Source: Plantago major (taxonomy: Eukaryota > Streptophyta > Magnoliopsida > Lamiales > Plantaginaceae). From it: a stretch of DNA of 64,000 nt. The notes under the pieces were generated by a model. That model was not told the origin of the DNA. It made no database searches and was given only the letters and a program-made list of their open reading frames with translations. Of this stretch, positions 23,429 to 35,300 are shown in pieces. The translations under genes were made by a program, and so were the position numbers. Each line of letters begins with the position of its first letter. Position 1 is the stretch's first letter. The stretch is taken from the NCBI GenBank assembly GCA_026545765.1, contig CM048844.1, positions 24,498,237 through 24,562,236 of the forward strand, in the 5' to 3' direction.

Positions 23429-24982
23429 TCTATATATATATGATAAAAGTGATGATGTAAATGGAAGAAAACATATACCACATAAGCAAAAATCATAGGT
23501 GGCATTTTGAAGCCAAAAACAATTCAATTATAAATGAGCCTTATTATTGAAAAGGAGTCAAACGTATTTGTATTAACTATTAATAGTGATTTTGTAATCT
23601 TAATTGTCGATAATTTCATAAACATCATGTTTTGAACAATTTATCTATTTTTAGTCAATTAAATCATAATACTCAAATTTATTTGGAAACTATATATTAT
23701 GTTCGCTTAATGTTGGCAAGAATATTCCAATGAAATCTTCTCAAATTAATGCTTACTAATTATTTTATTTCTACAGCCTACTATCAGTTTAATATATAAG
23801 AAAAGTCGGGGAAATAATATTTTATGGAGTAACAATAATATTTTGTTAGAAACTGAATTATTCAAATTGAAAGCTGCACCAAACTGATTTCTTGGAGAAT
23901 CTATATATATATATATATATATATATATAAGAGCAGTTTTTATTTCAAAAATCTGGCTGAAGAACTTTCACCAAAATTGATTTTCTGATTTTCTAGAATT
24001 ATTTGTATTAAATAATTCAAAATAAATCAATTTAAGGAAAGCTTGAAAGGGAGCAAAATTAACGCGTATATTGTTACTTCCTCATTACTGCATACACACT
24101 ATTTTTGGCACATGCATGGTTCCTGTAAGATCAATGCTAATTCCATTCCTATTTATAGTGTGATATGCAGATCTGCATTTACCAAGAACATCGGCACACA
24201 CACCATGAAATGCATGTTTTATATCAAAAGAATCACCAATTTGTGACATCTTCATTCTTTCTCTTAAATCCCATTGATGATTGCAAGATTAATCTCGAAG
24301 AATCTCCAGTTTCCGACAGAAACAAGAAGGCGGCGATGATAAATTCGTCGAAGGCCAGTTACTGGAATGATCAATTTCGAGATATCTAAGAAAAATTGAT
24401 TTACTTATAGCTCACGATTATATATCTGGAGATCTGGTGTACAGCGGTGAAGCGCTTTGAATGCTTATGGTTTATGGCGGTGAAAACGTATGGAGTATGG
24501 TGGTGAAAGTATTGGGAAAAATGAATATATATACCTTTTATGCTGACATTGCTCTCTAATCAATCCTCAAAGTACATAGTGCTCCGCTCCACATTTTATT
24601 TTCTCCACCAAAATAATCTGTACTTTGTATACTTGCTCGACTCATTGGCATATAACAACTTAAGTTGAATTAAAATCGAGTTTTACAGTGAATTGTGCTT
24701 GACATACAAATAAAATCTCTGTTAAATAAATATTACACTCACATAAAATCGAGTTAAATAATATTCATATGTTAAAGGTATGTAAAAGTCGTATACCAAA
24801 ATAGTCTATGCAAGTGTAGTCCATAACTACTATCATAGGAACATAATTCAATATATATATATTTAAAATACCAGTTCTTATTCTCAAAGTTAACTATAGG
24901 ACTTTGCCCTCAAATCATTGTGATAATTTCTTTGAATTAATTTGATTTATTTGACAAAAAAAAAAAATTATAATGAAGATAA
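23429..24982. other. Candidate Helitron 5' terminus and AT-rich intergenic DNA
   Basis: At 23429 A|TCTATATATATATGATAAAAG, then GTGATGATG, matches the candidate Helitron starts at 12545 and 58470. At 23902 another TCTATATATATATA stretch leads into AAGAGCAGTTTTTATTTC. Open frames at 24043-24389 have no recognised domain. No 3' terminus was matched. Confidence 0.35.
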
Positions 24983-25090
24983 GGCTCTGTTCTTTTCAAC
25001 TAAAATTTACTGAATTGAACTGAACTGAATTGTAGTATAAAATATAACTAAGCAGAACTGAATGAGTTTTCAGTTGAAGAGAACAGAGCC
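24983..25090. mobile_element. Tourist-like MITE, copy 3
   Basis: The best-preserved copy: ends GGCTCTGTTCTTTTCAACT and AGTTGAAGAGAACAGAGCC, flanked by TAA (24980-24982, 25091-25093). It is 108 bp. The interior TGAATTGAACTGAACTGAAT is the inverted form of the GTTCAGTTCA repeats in copies 1 and 2. Confidence 0.85.
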
Positions 25091-25093
25091 TAA

Positions 25094-26110
25094 ATCTTCA
25101 ACTCCACCCTTCACGCGTTTTCTTCACAACAACTTGAACTAATTATGGACAATATCAATTAAATGAACAAGATCCCTTAAAAATCTCAAACAGCATAATA
25201 AATTCCTCTTAATTAGGTACATAGTTAGCCTAATTATAATTATTTTAAATAATTCATACAATAATGATATGGTAAATATTTTGGCAATATACACGAGCGT
25301 TCCAGCCTCCTATATATATGTATGTCAATACAGACTTCACTGCACAGAGTTTCAGAGTCGAATGTTACTCCAGCAATGAGAAGAACAATTATTGATGCTG
25401 ATGAAGATGATTTCTTCCACAGCAAACAAGAACCCAGCAACAGAAACATGAAGAAGGAGAAAAATTAAAGTTATCATTTGAATTCTTTCTTGCTTTTTCA
25501 TTTTTGTTCACAACATTGCTTCATGATGTAATCATGTTTTGAGTTTGAGTTTTAGAAACATTTCGCATTGTTATCTTTTCAATTTCGTTTTGGACTTGGG
25601 TTAATGTTAGAGTCTTAGCATTTCATGTTTAAGTATTTTCCCTTATCATTACTTTATAAAAGGCTATGATTTTAATTTATATTAATTGCAAAAGATACTG
25701 TAATGTGAATCATATTTGCTAGGACTTGAAGTAGAGTTATATATAGTCAAGACGTGGGTAAATATATTAATTTACTGTTTTTAAACCTACATTTGTTAAA
25801 TCCATCTATTAATTAACTTGCAGTTTTTCTAATCTATTCGACAGTTAAGTAATGAAAATAAGCATGCCATTTAGAAATACCCATTTATAAGACACAATGT
25901 CAGACTCCTAAGGCAAAATGACACACCTAATTATCATACTAATTAATGTCGTGATCCATAAGTATAGCTATCATTTAATTTGTTTAGATAAGCTATAATG
26001 AAACTATATTTGTACTAATCTGGTTTTAAACTTAGAAACCAATTATGAATTCAATTAGCTTCTCTAACGAAATGTAGAACCATGATGAAATTAGAAATTG
26101 TTAATCTATA
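25094..26110. other. Intergenic, nothing recognised
   Basis: No supportable gene. A minus-strand open frame at 25240-25449 starts with a hydrophobic, signal-peptide-like stretch (MFLLLGSCLLW) but has no conserved motif. I do not call it. Confidence 0.35.
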
Positions 26111-26112
26111 TA

Positions 26113-26388
26113 CTCCCCCGGTCCATTAAAAGCATCCTAAAGAGCTACTTTATTTTAGTTTAAGGAAAATTAGTTAAATATTAGTTTGTGAGTAGTAGTA
26201 TATTGATAAAGTTGTAATTGGGTGATAAAGTAAGTGAGAGAGTAAATAGAATGATGATAAATTAGTAAAGATAAATAATAAATTAAAAATTAGATAGTAG
26301 GATAAAAACTTTCATTTTTTAGGTTAGGAAGTTTCTAACGAAGCACCAAAAAAGAAAAATTATGAAGTTTTTAATGGAACTGAGTGAG
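26113..26388. mobile_element. Stowaway-like MITE
   Basis: Flanked by TA (26111-26112, 26389-26390). The left end is CTCCCCCGGTCCATTAAAAG and the right end TTTTTAATGGAACTGAGTGAG, imperfect inverted copies. The interior is AT-rich with ATAGTAGGATAAAA-type sequence. Confidence 0.75.
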
Positions 26389-26813
26389 TATATTATAAAG
26401 CTCAGTTTTTATTCTAAAGAATTTGTATAGAACTTTTACAAAGATCGAATTAGAGAATTTATTATTTATTTGTATTTTCTTGATCAAATAAATCAAAACA
26501 ATACATATAAGGTAAGAATTCAATGTGATATGTTACTCTACCAATTTAACTGAGATTTTATGCAAATCGATCAAGTTACATTTTGTTAGGCCAATTAATG
26601 ATTCAATCTAATTAAGGAATACAGATTAAGGCAACTTATGATTTGACTTGGACGTGGTTTGATCAAAACAACCTTATATGGATTGAGATTCTACACAAAA
26701 ATAATTAGTTACTATCTCGGCCGCTGATTCTTTTCTTCTCTCATTAATGATGGTGATAATTTTTGTAAATATTTCGTATGAATTATATACATTCATAATA
26801 ATGATTTTAAAAA

Positions 26814-26866
26814 TCCATCCATCCATCCATTCATCCATATCCATCCATCCATTCATCCATATATAT

Positions 26867-26951
<85 letters not shown>

Positions 26952-27453
26952 TATGTAAAGCACAAGGAGCTAAACCTCACCAGATTCATTCAGTCCTACG
27001 TGGAATTTTGTGAAATTAGTTGGCTAAATTTTGTAGTTGACTGTATATATAGTTTTTATTAAATTTCATATAACTTTATCTGCAAAAATTCGAAAAATAT
27101 TTTGAACATATATTTGAATTCGCCATGACAAGATGAATCCATAGACACCAATCTTGAATACGATTATTAATTAAATAAATTATTTTATTCATGAAAATTA
27201 AATATAAATTTAAATAATTTAATTTTAATTTTAAAAATAGAGTATTTATTAAATTATTTCAATCCAACATGGAATTTTGTAAAATTAGTTGCATTTTCAA
27301 TCAGTATATTTTTCACTGTTTAATTTTTGTACGTTGGATGCATATATAGTTTTTATTAAACCTCATATAAATTTATCTACAAAACTCCGAAAAATATTTT
27401 GAACATATATTTAAATTCACCATGACAAGATGAATCTATAGACACCAATCTAG

Positions 27454-27498
<45 letters not shown>

Positions 27499-29115
27499 TA
27501 AATAAATCATTTCATTCACTAAAATAAAATATTAATTTCATATAACTTTATCTACAAAAATCCAAAAAATATTTTAAACATATATTTGAATTCGTCGTGA
27601 CAAGACGAATCTATAGACACCAACCTTGAATACTATTATTAACTAAAGAAATTGTTTTATTCATGAAAATAGAATATAAATTTATTAAATAAGATAAAAT
27701 AAAATAATGGAATTTTTAAAATTAAAAGCGACTCATTAAAACACATTATAAATAATTAAAGTAGCATCAAGCTTTCAAAAAGAGACTCATCTTAAATAGT
27801 TTAGCATCAAACATTCTGGACAAACTAAAATATATGATTATTTTGATTAGCCTCATATATATCCATACGGCCATACCATTTGTGCACTTTCGGTTATTCT
27901 GGGCATTTTCGTACATTTTTCTACTACATTCTAAAGTTGACGGTTTACTTTGAAAGTACACATGGTCTGCATTTGCATAAATGATACTTTGAGCGCTATC
28001 TAATTACTTGAACATTTTCTAATACAAAACTAATGTAAAAAGAAATTCATTTTAAATAGTAATGTAGAATTTAAAGTTTTGTTAACTCTCTAAGTTTCTT
28101 TTTATTTTTGAATTTAGGTTTCGACTTCTCTCTAAATATTTATGTATGAAAGATAATGAATAATCGTAGGAGATAGTGAATAAAATATAAGATGTGAGAT
28201 AGTGAATATCTATGCTTGACATAGTCCCTTCAACTCTTCTCAAAATGTTCTATGAACAGTGTAATAGATGTGCTCTTCTTGCTTCCAGGAGATATAAAAG
28301 ATCCACGTGAGCTAATTGATGTTGTGTTGATCTTTACACGTCTATCAACATCATTCTACATGTGAAAACTTTCAATTTTTGTTTTCTTTATGTATAAGAC
28401 TCGATCGGTAGGATGAGGTATAAGGTTCTCTTATCTACTGTCTTTGGCTGGAAGGACTGGTTCTATCCAACCCCGAATTCAACCCCGTTCGATATAATGA
28501 TGTTCAGGTCCGATCTGGCATATAATCGAACCCTCTAGGCGGGAAAAATGTCTCCGATCTTCTCTGTACTTTCTTGATCTCCATGACGGGCCGGGAGGGT
28601 TGGGGAGGGGGGGGGGGGGGGTAACAACTGTGCCACGCGACAATATGTTTGTAGAATAATATTTTTTGTGTCTTTGGTGGGGTGACGCATACCACCATGG
28701 GATTGTTGGGAACTGGTGGGTTGGAAAAAAACAAATGTAACATGTGAAATTATGTTTGTATAATATTTATTTCTTGTGTGTGTGGTGGAGTGACCACATA
28801 CTACTGCGGGGTTGTTGGAAACAACCCTATTGATTGTGTTGTATAATTTTGTATTTTATTTAGGTTCCGTTTGAGGGATAAAACTTTAAAAAAAAAAAAA
28901 ACATGTACATCGGGTACCCTGCTTTACATTTTTTATAGTTAACATAAATAAACAATCAATGATATAATATTGTATGAAGAAGGACTACCTACCGACACCA
29001 CGATCAACTTTGTTCACATAAATTTGACAACCTTATTTTCTCGATTAATTTATTTAATCCTCACATTTATATTATATTATTAAAAGTAAATTATACTGCC
29101 ACGGGTCCGTATTAG
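26814..29115 (+). mobile_element. Helitron-like element, copy 2
   Basis: A shorter relative of 14968-19138. It starts TCCATCCATCC after an A at 26814 and carries a (TA)n expansion (about 26861-26945). It then shares CCTCACCAGATTCATTCA, the 300-bp repeats, the 280-bp block near 28213-28490 and one G-rich unit. It ends CACGGGTCCGTATTAG before a T at 29115. An ACGG/CCGT hairpin sits just before the end. No coding. The end lies 210 bp upstream of the MAD1 start codon. Confidence 0.6.
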
Positions 29116-29325
29116 TTTATAGTATTTAAAAAAGAAGAAATCCAAATACGAGTGGCGCGTCAGATTTACACTCAACAAACCTTGTACGAACTATAGCTGA
29201 ATTTCTCGTCAGATTACAGTGGCGCGTCACTTTTCAAAATCTTCAAGCCCTAGCCATCCAGCTCCGACGACAAATTCACAGAGAAATCCTCCCTCTCAAT
29301 CGGCAACGAAGAACAGCAGAACAAC
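29116..29325 (+). promoter_or_regulatory. MAD1 proximal promoter and leader
   Basis: This is the only space between the Helitron-like end and the MAD1 ATG. It contains two copies of AGTGGCGCGTCA (29151-29162 and 29218-29229), 67 bases apart. The GGCGCG core resembles E2F sites, which often control cell-cycle genes. The leader is pyrimidine- and CAA-rich near the start. No obvious TATA box beyond AGTATTTAAA at about 29121. E2F control is inferred only from the motif. Confidence 0.45.
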
Positions 29326-32300
29326 ATGATTCTCAGAACACCAGCAAGAAAGCGAAGGATGGAATCTCAGCTTCACGAAGATGATGAAAACAACATGCAC
29401 ACCACTCCGACCCCAAATTCCGGCAACCAGCTATTGATTTTCGAAGACCTTCCACTGGCTCAGCATTCTCACGATCACTCTCTTCCCGCCTCCTCCGATC
29501 AAATGCTCTGCACTTATCAATGCCGTCAGATGGTAAGCTATCCTCTACTATTAATTTTATTTTTTTTGTTGTGCTCTACTGAAATATGGTCGATTGGCGC
29601 CTTGTATTAGTTGTGTTAATGATGAGCTGGGAGAATGTTACCCGTGGAGAGTTTGGGAGATTAGGTTTCGCGTTTGAACGTTATTAGGCTGTTTCGTAAC
29701 TTGAGGTAGGAGGTAGAAGCTTAATGTATTACGGTTTCAAGTAGAAGCTGGATTTGCAAACACTTAAAATTGATAGACTACAAGTTGGAAGAAATAAGCT
29801 GTCGTGTAACTGTTCCGATCAGATTGTTACTGGAGATAATTGGATTGATGATGCGGCTAATTGATTTCCTTAGGCTTCAGGATTAATGAAGCATTAGAAT
29901 TTCATCGTCTAAAGGTTAGGTAATCTAGTGGTCTAACAATCTAACGTAGAGAAAGCCTATTTGACAATTAGGTGTCTTATTAGCTATAACCCAGGCAAAG
30001 TTTAATGGTTGATGTTATATGTTGTGGAAAGAAATTCATTGGCTCTATAGGTATGTGCAGACCATTTGAGAGAAAACTGCGAGGGGATAAACTGCAAAAT
30101 GCAAGTAAGGGGGAAAGATTACAAAAGACTCACAATTGTACACCAGCTTCTCAGTAACTCCGAGATAAAAACTACGATGGCATAAACTGCAAACAACAAG
30201 AAAAAAAGATTGAAAGACAAACAATGTAAACTCACAATTGTATGCCCAGCTTCTGTAAATTTGACTACATCTGGGGGTGCCCCTTTACCTTCAAGTTATC
30301 ATAGAGGGAACTAGGACTTTGCCGAGGCAAGTAAATGCCCCTCCCACTCCACCAGCCTCTTGGGGATGTACCTTAGATAATAATACACGTTTCTCCTACT
30401 ATATGCCACAAATTTTCAATATTAATCACAACAAAAAAGCATAATAGAACAACCTGACCTTACTGCACATGTTTCTTTTGGCTGGCCCTCCGAGGACTTA
30501 TAGTGAAGCTTTTGGTACCAGGGCTACACCCTCTGCAATAGAAAATCATATCATCCTTCCTGAGCTATGACAATGAACTTTTGCCATGCAATTTTGCATA
30601 AGCCTTGAAACCTGACAAGGTATGTGTGACTCGGACGTTTTCTTCTCATAAATGGGGGCTTCAAAATCAATGTTGAGGGGGTGGAGCAACATTTTTGAGC
30701 TTGAAAAGTATTTGATTAGGAAAAGGTAGTGACCCTCATGGCTTGGGCATGCGAACCAGTTGAAAATGACAGCTTAATGCTTCCTAACCTGTTTTTGCTG
30801 TCACACTTATAAAAAACCGAAATTACTACCAGATAAGTCGTTAATGGATTTGAAATAAGAAAGATGTATCTATTTTATGCTGATAGCTTGCAGAACGAAA
30901 CAGACGCATAATTTGATATCTATTAGTCCATAAAGTAATGAGGAAAAGTAAGAAGATAAACTACCAATAGCTAATATCTATTTCATGCTGAATTCAACTA
31001 CAAGTCCATTAGAGACTCTTGATTTCATTTCCTAAAGCAGTTTGAGGCTTGTATCCACAGAAAACTAAATATAATGTGATAGCTTGGTCTTATAGAAATT
31101 AGTTTTTGGCTAAAGAATTCAAGCAATAAAAAGAATGCTAATTTTTGGATTGACAGGAAATCGAGGTCTTAATCCAGTAACAGCATGTGGTTAAAAGTTA
31201 AAACTTGTAAATCATAAAATCTTAATTGCATTCCAGCAATTTGAGTTTCTAATAAGTGCTTCAACTGTTTCGTTGCAATTTGAATTCGATAAGCCTTTTG
31301 ATTTACTCCCTGTCTAGTACCTAAATGAAAGCTGTATAAGTGTGCTTGATACATATGGGTTCTGGCTTAGGGAGCTTATAAGAGTAAATTCTTCCATTTC
31401 ACATCACTAACATATCACTGGCGGTAGGGCGCACACACATGATTTCGCTGCCTGCAGCTTGTGCACTCTTTTTCTTTTTGGTTTTGAATCAATGTGGAAA
31501 ATGATTATTCGTCATCTAAGCCACTCTAAAAATGATCCTAATTATGTCTTTCTTGGAGATCCTAAATTCCTAATACCTTCAACGTGAACCCCACATTGAA
31601 TTCTAAATTTGGTTGGATGAATAGCTTGATTTTTTATATATATCTTATTTGATGTTGGCTTGCACATTGTGTACTCAACTTGGTGCTTATCTAGTTATCT
31701 TCGTTGGAGCTATGATGGCATTTTCATGGTTGGCATAACTTGCTCTTGCAGGTGAAGTCAGAGTTCTTTGATGCCCTAAGCAGTGCAGAAAAGCAAGCAC
31801 ATGATTTCCAATCAAAAGTTGAAGAACTAAGTAATAATCTGTCAAAAGCGGGTAAGACACAGAAAAAATCTGCAAGACCATTTTAACTAGTTCATTCTTG
31901 AGCTATATGTGAGCTATCTATGAACTTTTTTAAATTGTATATTGGGTTCATGCCTGATGTTGTAATAGCAGGAGAAAAAGGCTAATAGGTGTCAAATCAT
32001 ATCTTTAAGGTATGCATAAAAATGTCCCATCAACAAAATGAGTAATTTTGAGATAACTGCACCAAGTCTTGGTTTGTAGGGCTGTCAGTGGATATAGAAG
32101 CACATGCTCTTTTTCCACACATACAAGTTTCTGCTTCTTCACATACCTGTTATTATATTCTTGCTAATGTATTGCACAACATCTTTTTCCCACATATTCT
32201 CTTTTCCGATCATGATTTTTATTTTGAAATTACTTTACATGTTACTAAAAAATCATGCCAAGGTGTATCAAGATTTTTTTCCCCTTTCTTAGAGGCCGAG

Positions 32301-35300
32301 AGGAAAAAATTTCAAGATCAGTTATTCAATATGGAGCAAGAGCTGGCTGCTTCAAATAGGCGTGAAGAGGTGTTGCAGGAGCAGCTCAAGAAGGAGGTTG
32401 ATTTTTCACAAGAACAGCTCAGGAAACAAATACACTCATTCAGTGAACTAGAGGTACAACAATACACTTTTGCTCTTAGCCACATTTAATTAGGTTGTTT
32501 TTCTTTGATGCCTCTTATACTGGCAAATGGATTTTGTTTTCTCTGTCTGTATGTATGTATTTGTTCCCACTAGTATTTTGTGCAAGATGCGCAGGTCTCT
32601 TTGCAGACATTAAGGTGATTCTTTGTGGGTTATGAATATTAAACTTTGGTGTACTTCATGTTGAAAAGTGACCATATTGTCCTGGTGCTTCTGAAAAATG
32701 GCAGTCTGTTGCATATTTTATGATTCGCAGCTCAAACTTACTGGGGGAATACAAAACCAATCAATTGTTTGTTTGGTTTCAATATGGCTGACCTGTTAAG
32801 AAAATCAGATTGGACATCTTATGTACACAATTCAAATGCTACCCTGGGCCAGCCAATCTGAATGTCTCTAGATGACGAAGGTCGTTGAAACAGTTTATCT
32901 TAAACAGCCACTGTAATGTCATTTCCAGTCTAAAATCGGGAAGCTTATTTCAAAGTTGGTATCACGAATATGAATTGTTGTTTCGTTTAAGCCATTAGAT
33001 AAAAGAATAAAAGAAATATGCTACTGGACACGACCCTTAAAGATGTAGGAATATCGGATTTAACATATCCTTAATACCTTGTTTCCATATTTTTGCTTCC
33101 ATGGAAGTAAAGCCATAGACATATCCGAGATGATGAGTGCTGGCAATGATATGGTTCGAATATATTTGCAACATGCATAGTTTTTGCCGTGACTTGTACC
33201 ACCGCATAGTTTCAGTGCGTAGGAACATGGCATTTGTGGTATATGTAGGCTCTAATTAACTGACTTCTGAATCGGTGTTATGTTAACTCCAGTAAATTCT
33301 GTTCCCTCACCCTCGTTCTACGTGATGAGATTCCCCATTATTTATGAAGTTCAATAGAAAATTGGTTCCCCTCAGATTTATTATCACACTGCATTTTTCT
33401 TGAAGTCCCTAGTCCTTACTGGCCAAAACGTTAAGAGATTTCTATTTTCCCCTCGCTGCCTTGTCACATATTGAATCTTTCCTCTTATTTATTGTAGGTG
33501 AAGTTCCGGAATGAGATGGAGCTTCGCCAAAAAGCAGAGTCATTAGCGGCCAAAGCTGAAGAAAAAGCTAGCTTATTGCAGGAAAAACTGACTACTGTGT
33601 CAGAAAGCATTGATAGAGAAAAGAGCCATCTTCAAAGTGAGCTTGGATATATGAAAAGTGAATCAAAATCGTCAATTTCAAGAATAAGTGCTGATGTTGG
33701 TACCAGAACTTTGTTTATTGCTTATCTATTTTCATGATCTTTTCATTATCTTAGTTATCCGTTGCTTTTCTTCAGCTAGAGAGAATGGAGTGCAGAGCTA
33801 AGAGTGCAGAGAAAGAATCAGCATTACTGGAAGAACAGTTGGAAGAACTTAAAAAGCGATTGGATGAGGTAACTTTTATCTTGTTCATTCGACATGTAAA
33901 GTTTGAGAATCTTTTGACGGACATTAAAGAGTGATGTACTTGCCCATCTTCGTCAGTTGATGCAGGAGAGACATGAGACTCAAAAAAAGTCACCTGTTGC
34001 ATCTCCGGATCGCCCTTCAAGGGATGCTGATTTATTGGTGAAACATTTACAAGAAGAACTAAAGAACTATGTAAGCATCTAACTACTTATACATATAGCA
34101 GGAGTGCATGGTTAAATTGATGTGTCCTGGACATGTCGCAAAGCACCCTGGTTCGGGTACAATACACCAGCTCTAATTGTAAATAGTTAAAAAAACTAGG
34201 ATTGATAATAGGGGTAACTTTAGGAGCCATTCTCAATGCTGCATGGAATTTCTGTTTTAATTATTTACTGGACTGTGGAAAAGCAAAACCCACCAGTCAA
34301 TAGATTTCATTCTATTAAACTTGTCCACAGTTTGAATTTTTATATTGAGATCAAAGCGTGAGACTGGTGTAATTGTACTCTGAAGAACTCACCCTTCGAT
34401 TTTGCTTTTTGTATAATAAATTCCTACTTTACAATGTTTTTTCCCTCACTATGACTTGATTCAACTTGAGTAATGGGCTTGTCTTGAACTACCACCAGGA
34501 ATCTGAGGTGCGTGAAGCAAGAAAAATTAAATCATCTCATGAAAATATTGAGCTGTTGAAAGAAAAATTACAAGAAGAGAAAATTCGCAGGGTGAAGGCA
34601 GAGGTAGATCTACGTAAATTATCTGACCTCCAATTTAGCGTTGATCATTTGGAGAACGAGTTGTCCACATGGAGAAAGGTGATCATGGACATACCTGGTG
34701 TGTCATCTGCAGATGATATAATTGAGAAATTTGCAGGTCTACAAAAGTATGTAATTTTTTAAGTTTTCTATGTAATAGCTTCTAGTATGATGAGGCCTTA
34801 CTTCTCAACATATTTATCCATAATCTACTGGAGAGAATGATTGCTGTTTTACTATGTTTTTTGCAGAACCTATAGTAGAGAACTGCTTTCTTCCAAATTT
34901 TGCTGCTACACTGTTTCTAGAAATCCTTTCTTGCATGCCTGACTTTTTTAGTCCATTCACTCTATTACACTCTTTGTTTGATTGCTAACTTTTTATTGAT
35001 ATTTCTTGAGTTACCCATAAGAAAAGAAGTATCTCTGGAACGCTACACTTAAAATGATATCAACTGGTTTCATCACGCATCATTTAGAATGTTGTTTGAT
35101 CAAGTACCTGTTCTTTTATTATTTATTGCTTTTGGGTATTTATTTGTTTTGGACCATGATACTCTTGTGCTATTTGCATTTATGGTTTCTTATCGACTCA
35201 ATTGGTGTCATGTAGGGAGGTAGTCGATAGCATAATGAAAGCAGGTGAGGCCCAGGCGCGGATGACGCAGATCCAAGTGGCTCTTGATTCAGCAATGCTC

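Noticed and set aside
23206..23505. Open frame of about 99 residues on the minus strand
   Set aside because: Its centre is a (TA)n microsatellite translated as Tyr-Ile; no real coding signal.
24043..24389. Two overlapping + strand open frames
   Set aside because: No domain, biased composition, no splice partner found.
25240..25449. Minus-strand open frame with a signal-peptide-like start
   Set aside because: A hydrophobic start alone is weak; no conserved peptide-hormone or cysteine motif, and the + strand of the same DNA is also open for a stretch.
26747..27013. Open frame of about 88 residues on the + strand
   Set aside because: Crosses the ATCC repeats and the (TA)n run at the start of Helitron-like copy 2; low-complexity by-product.
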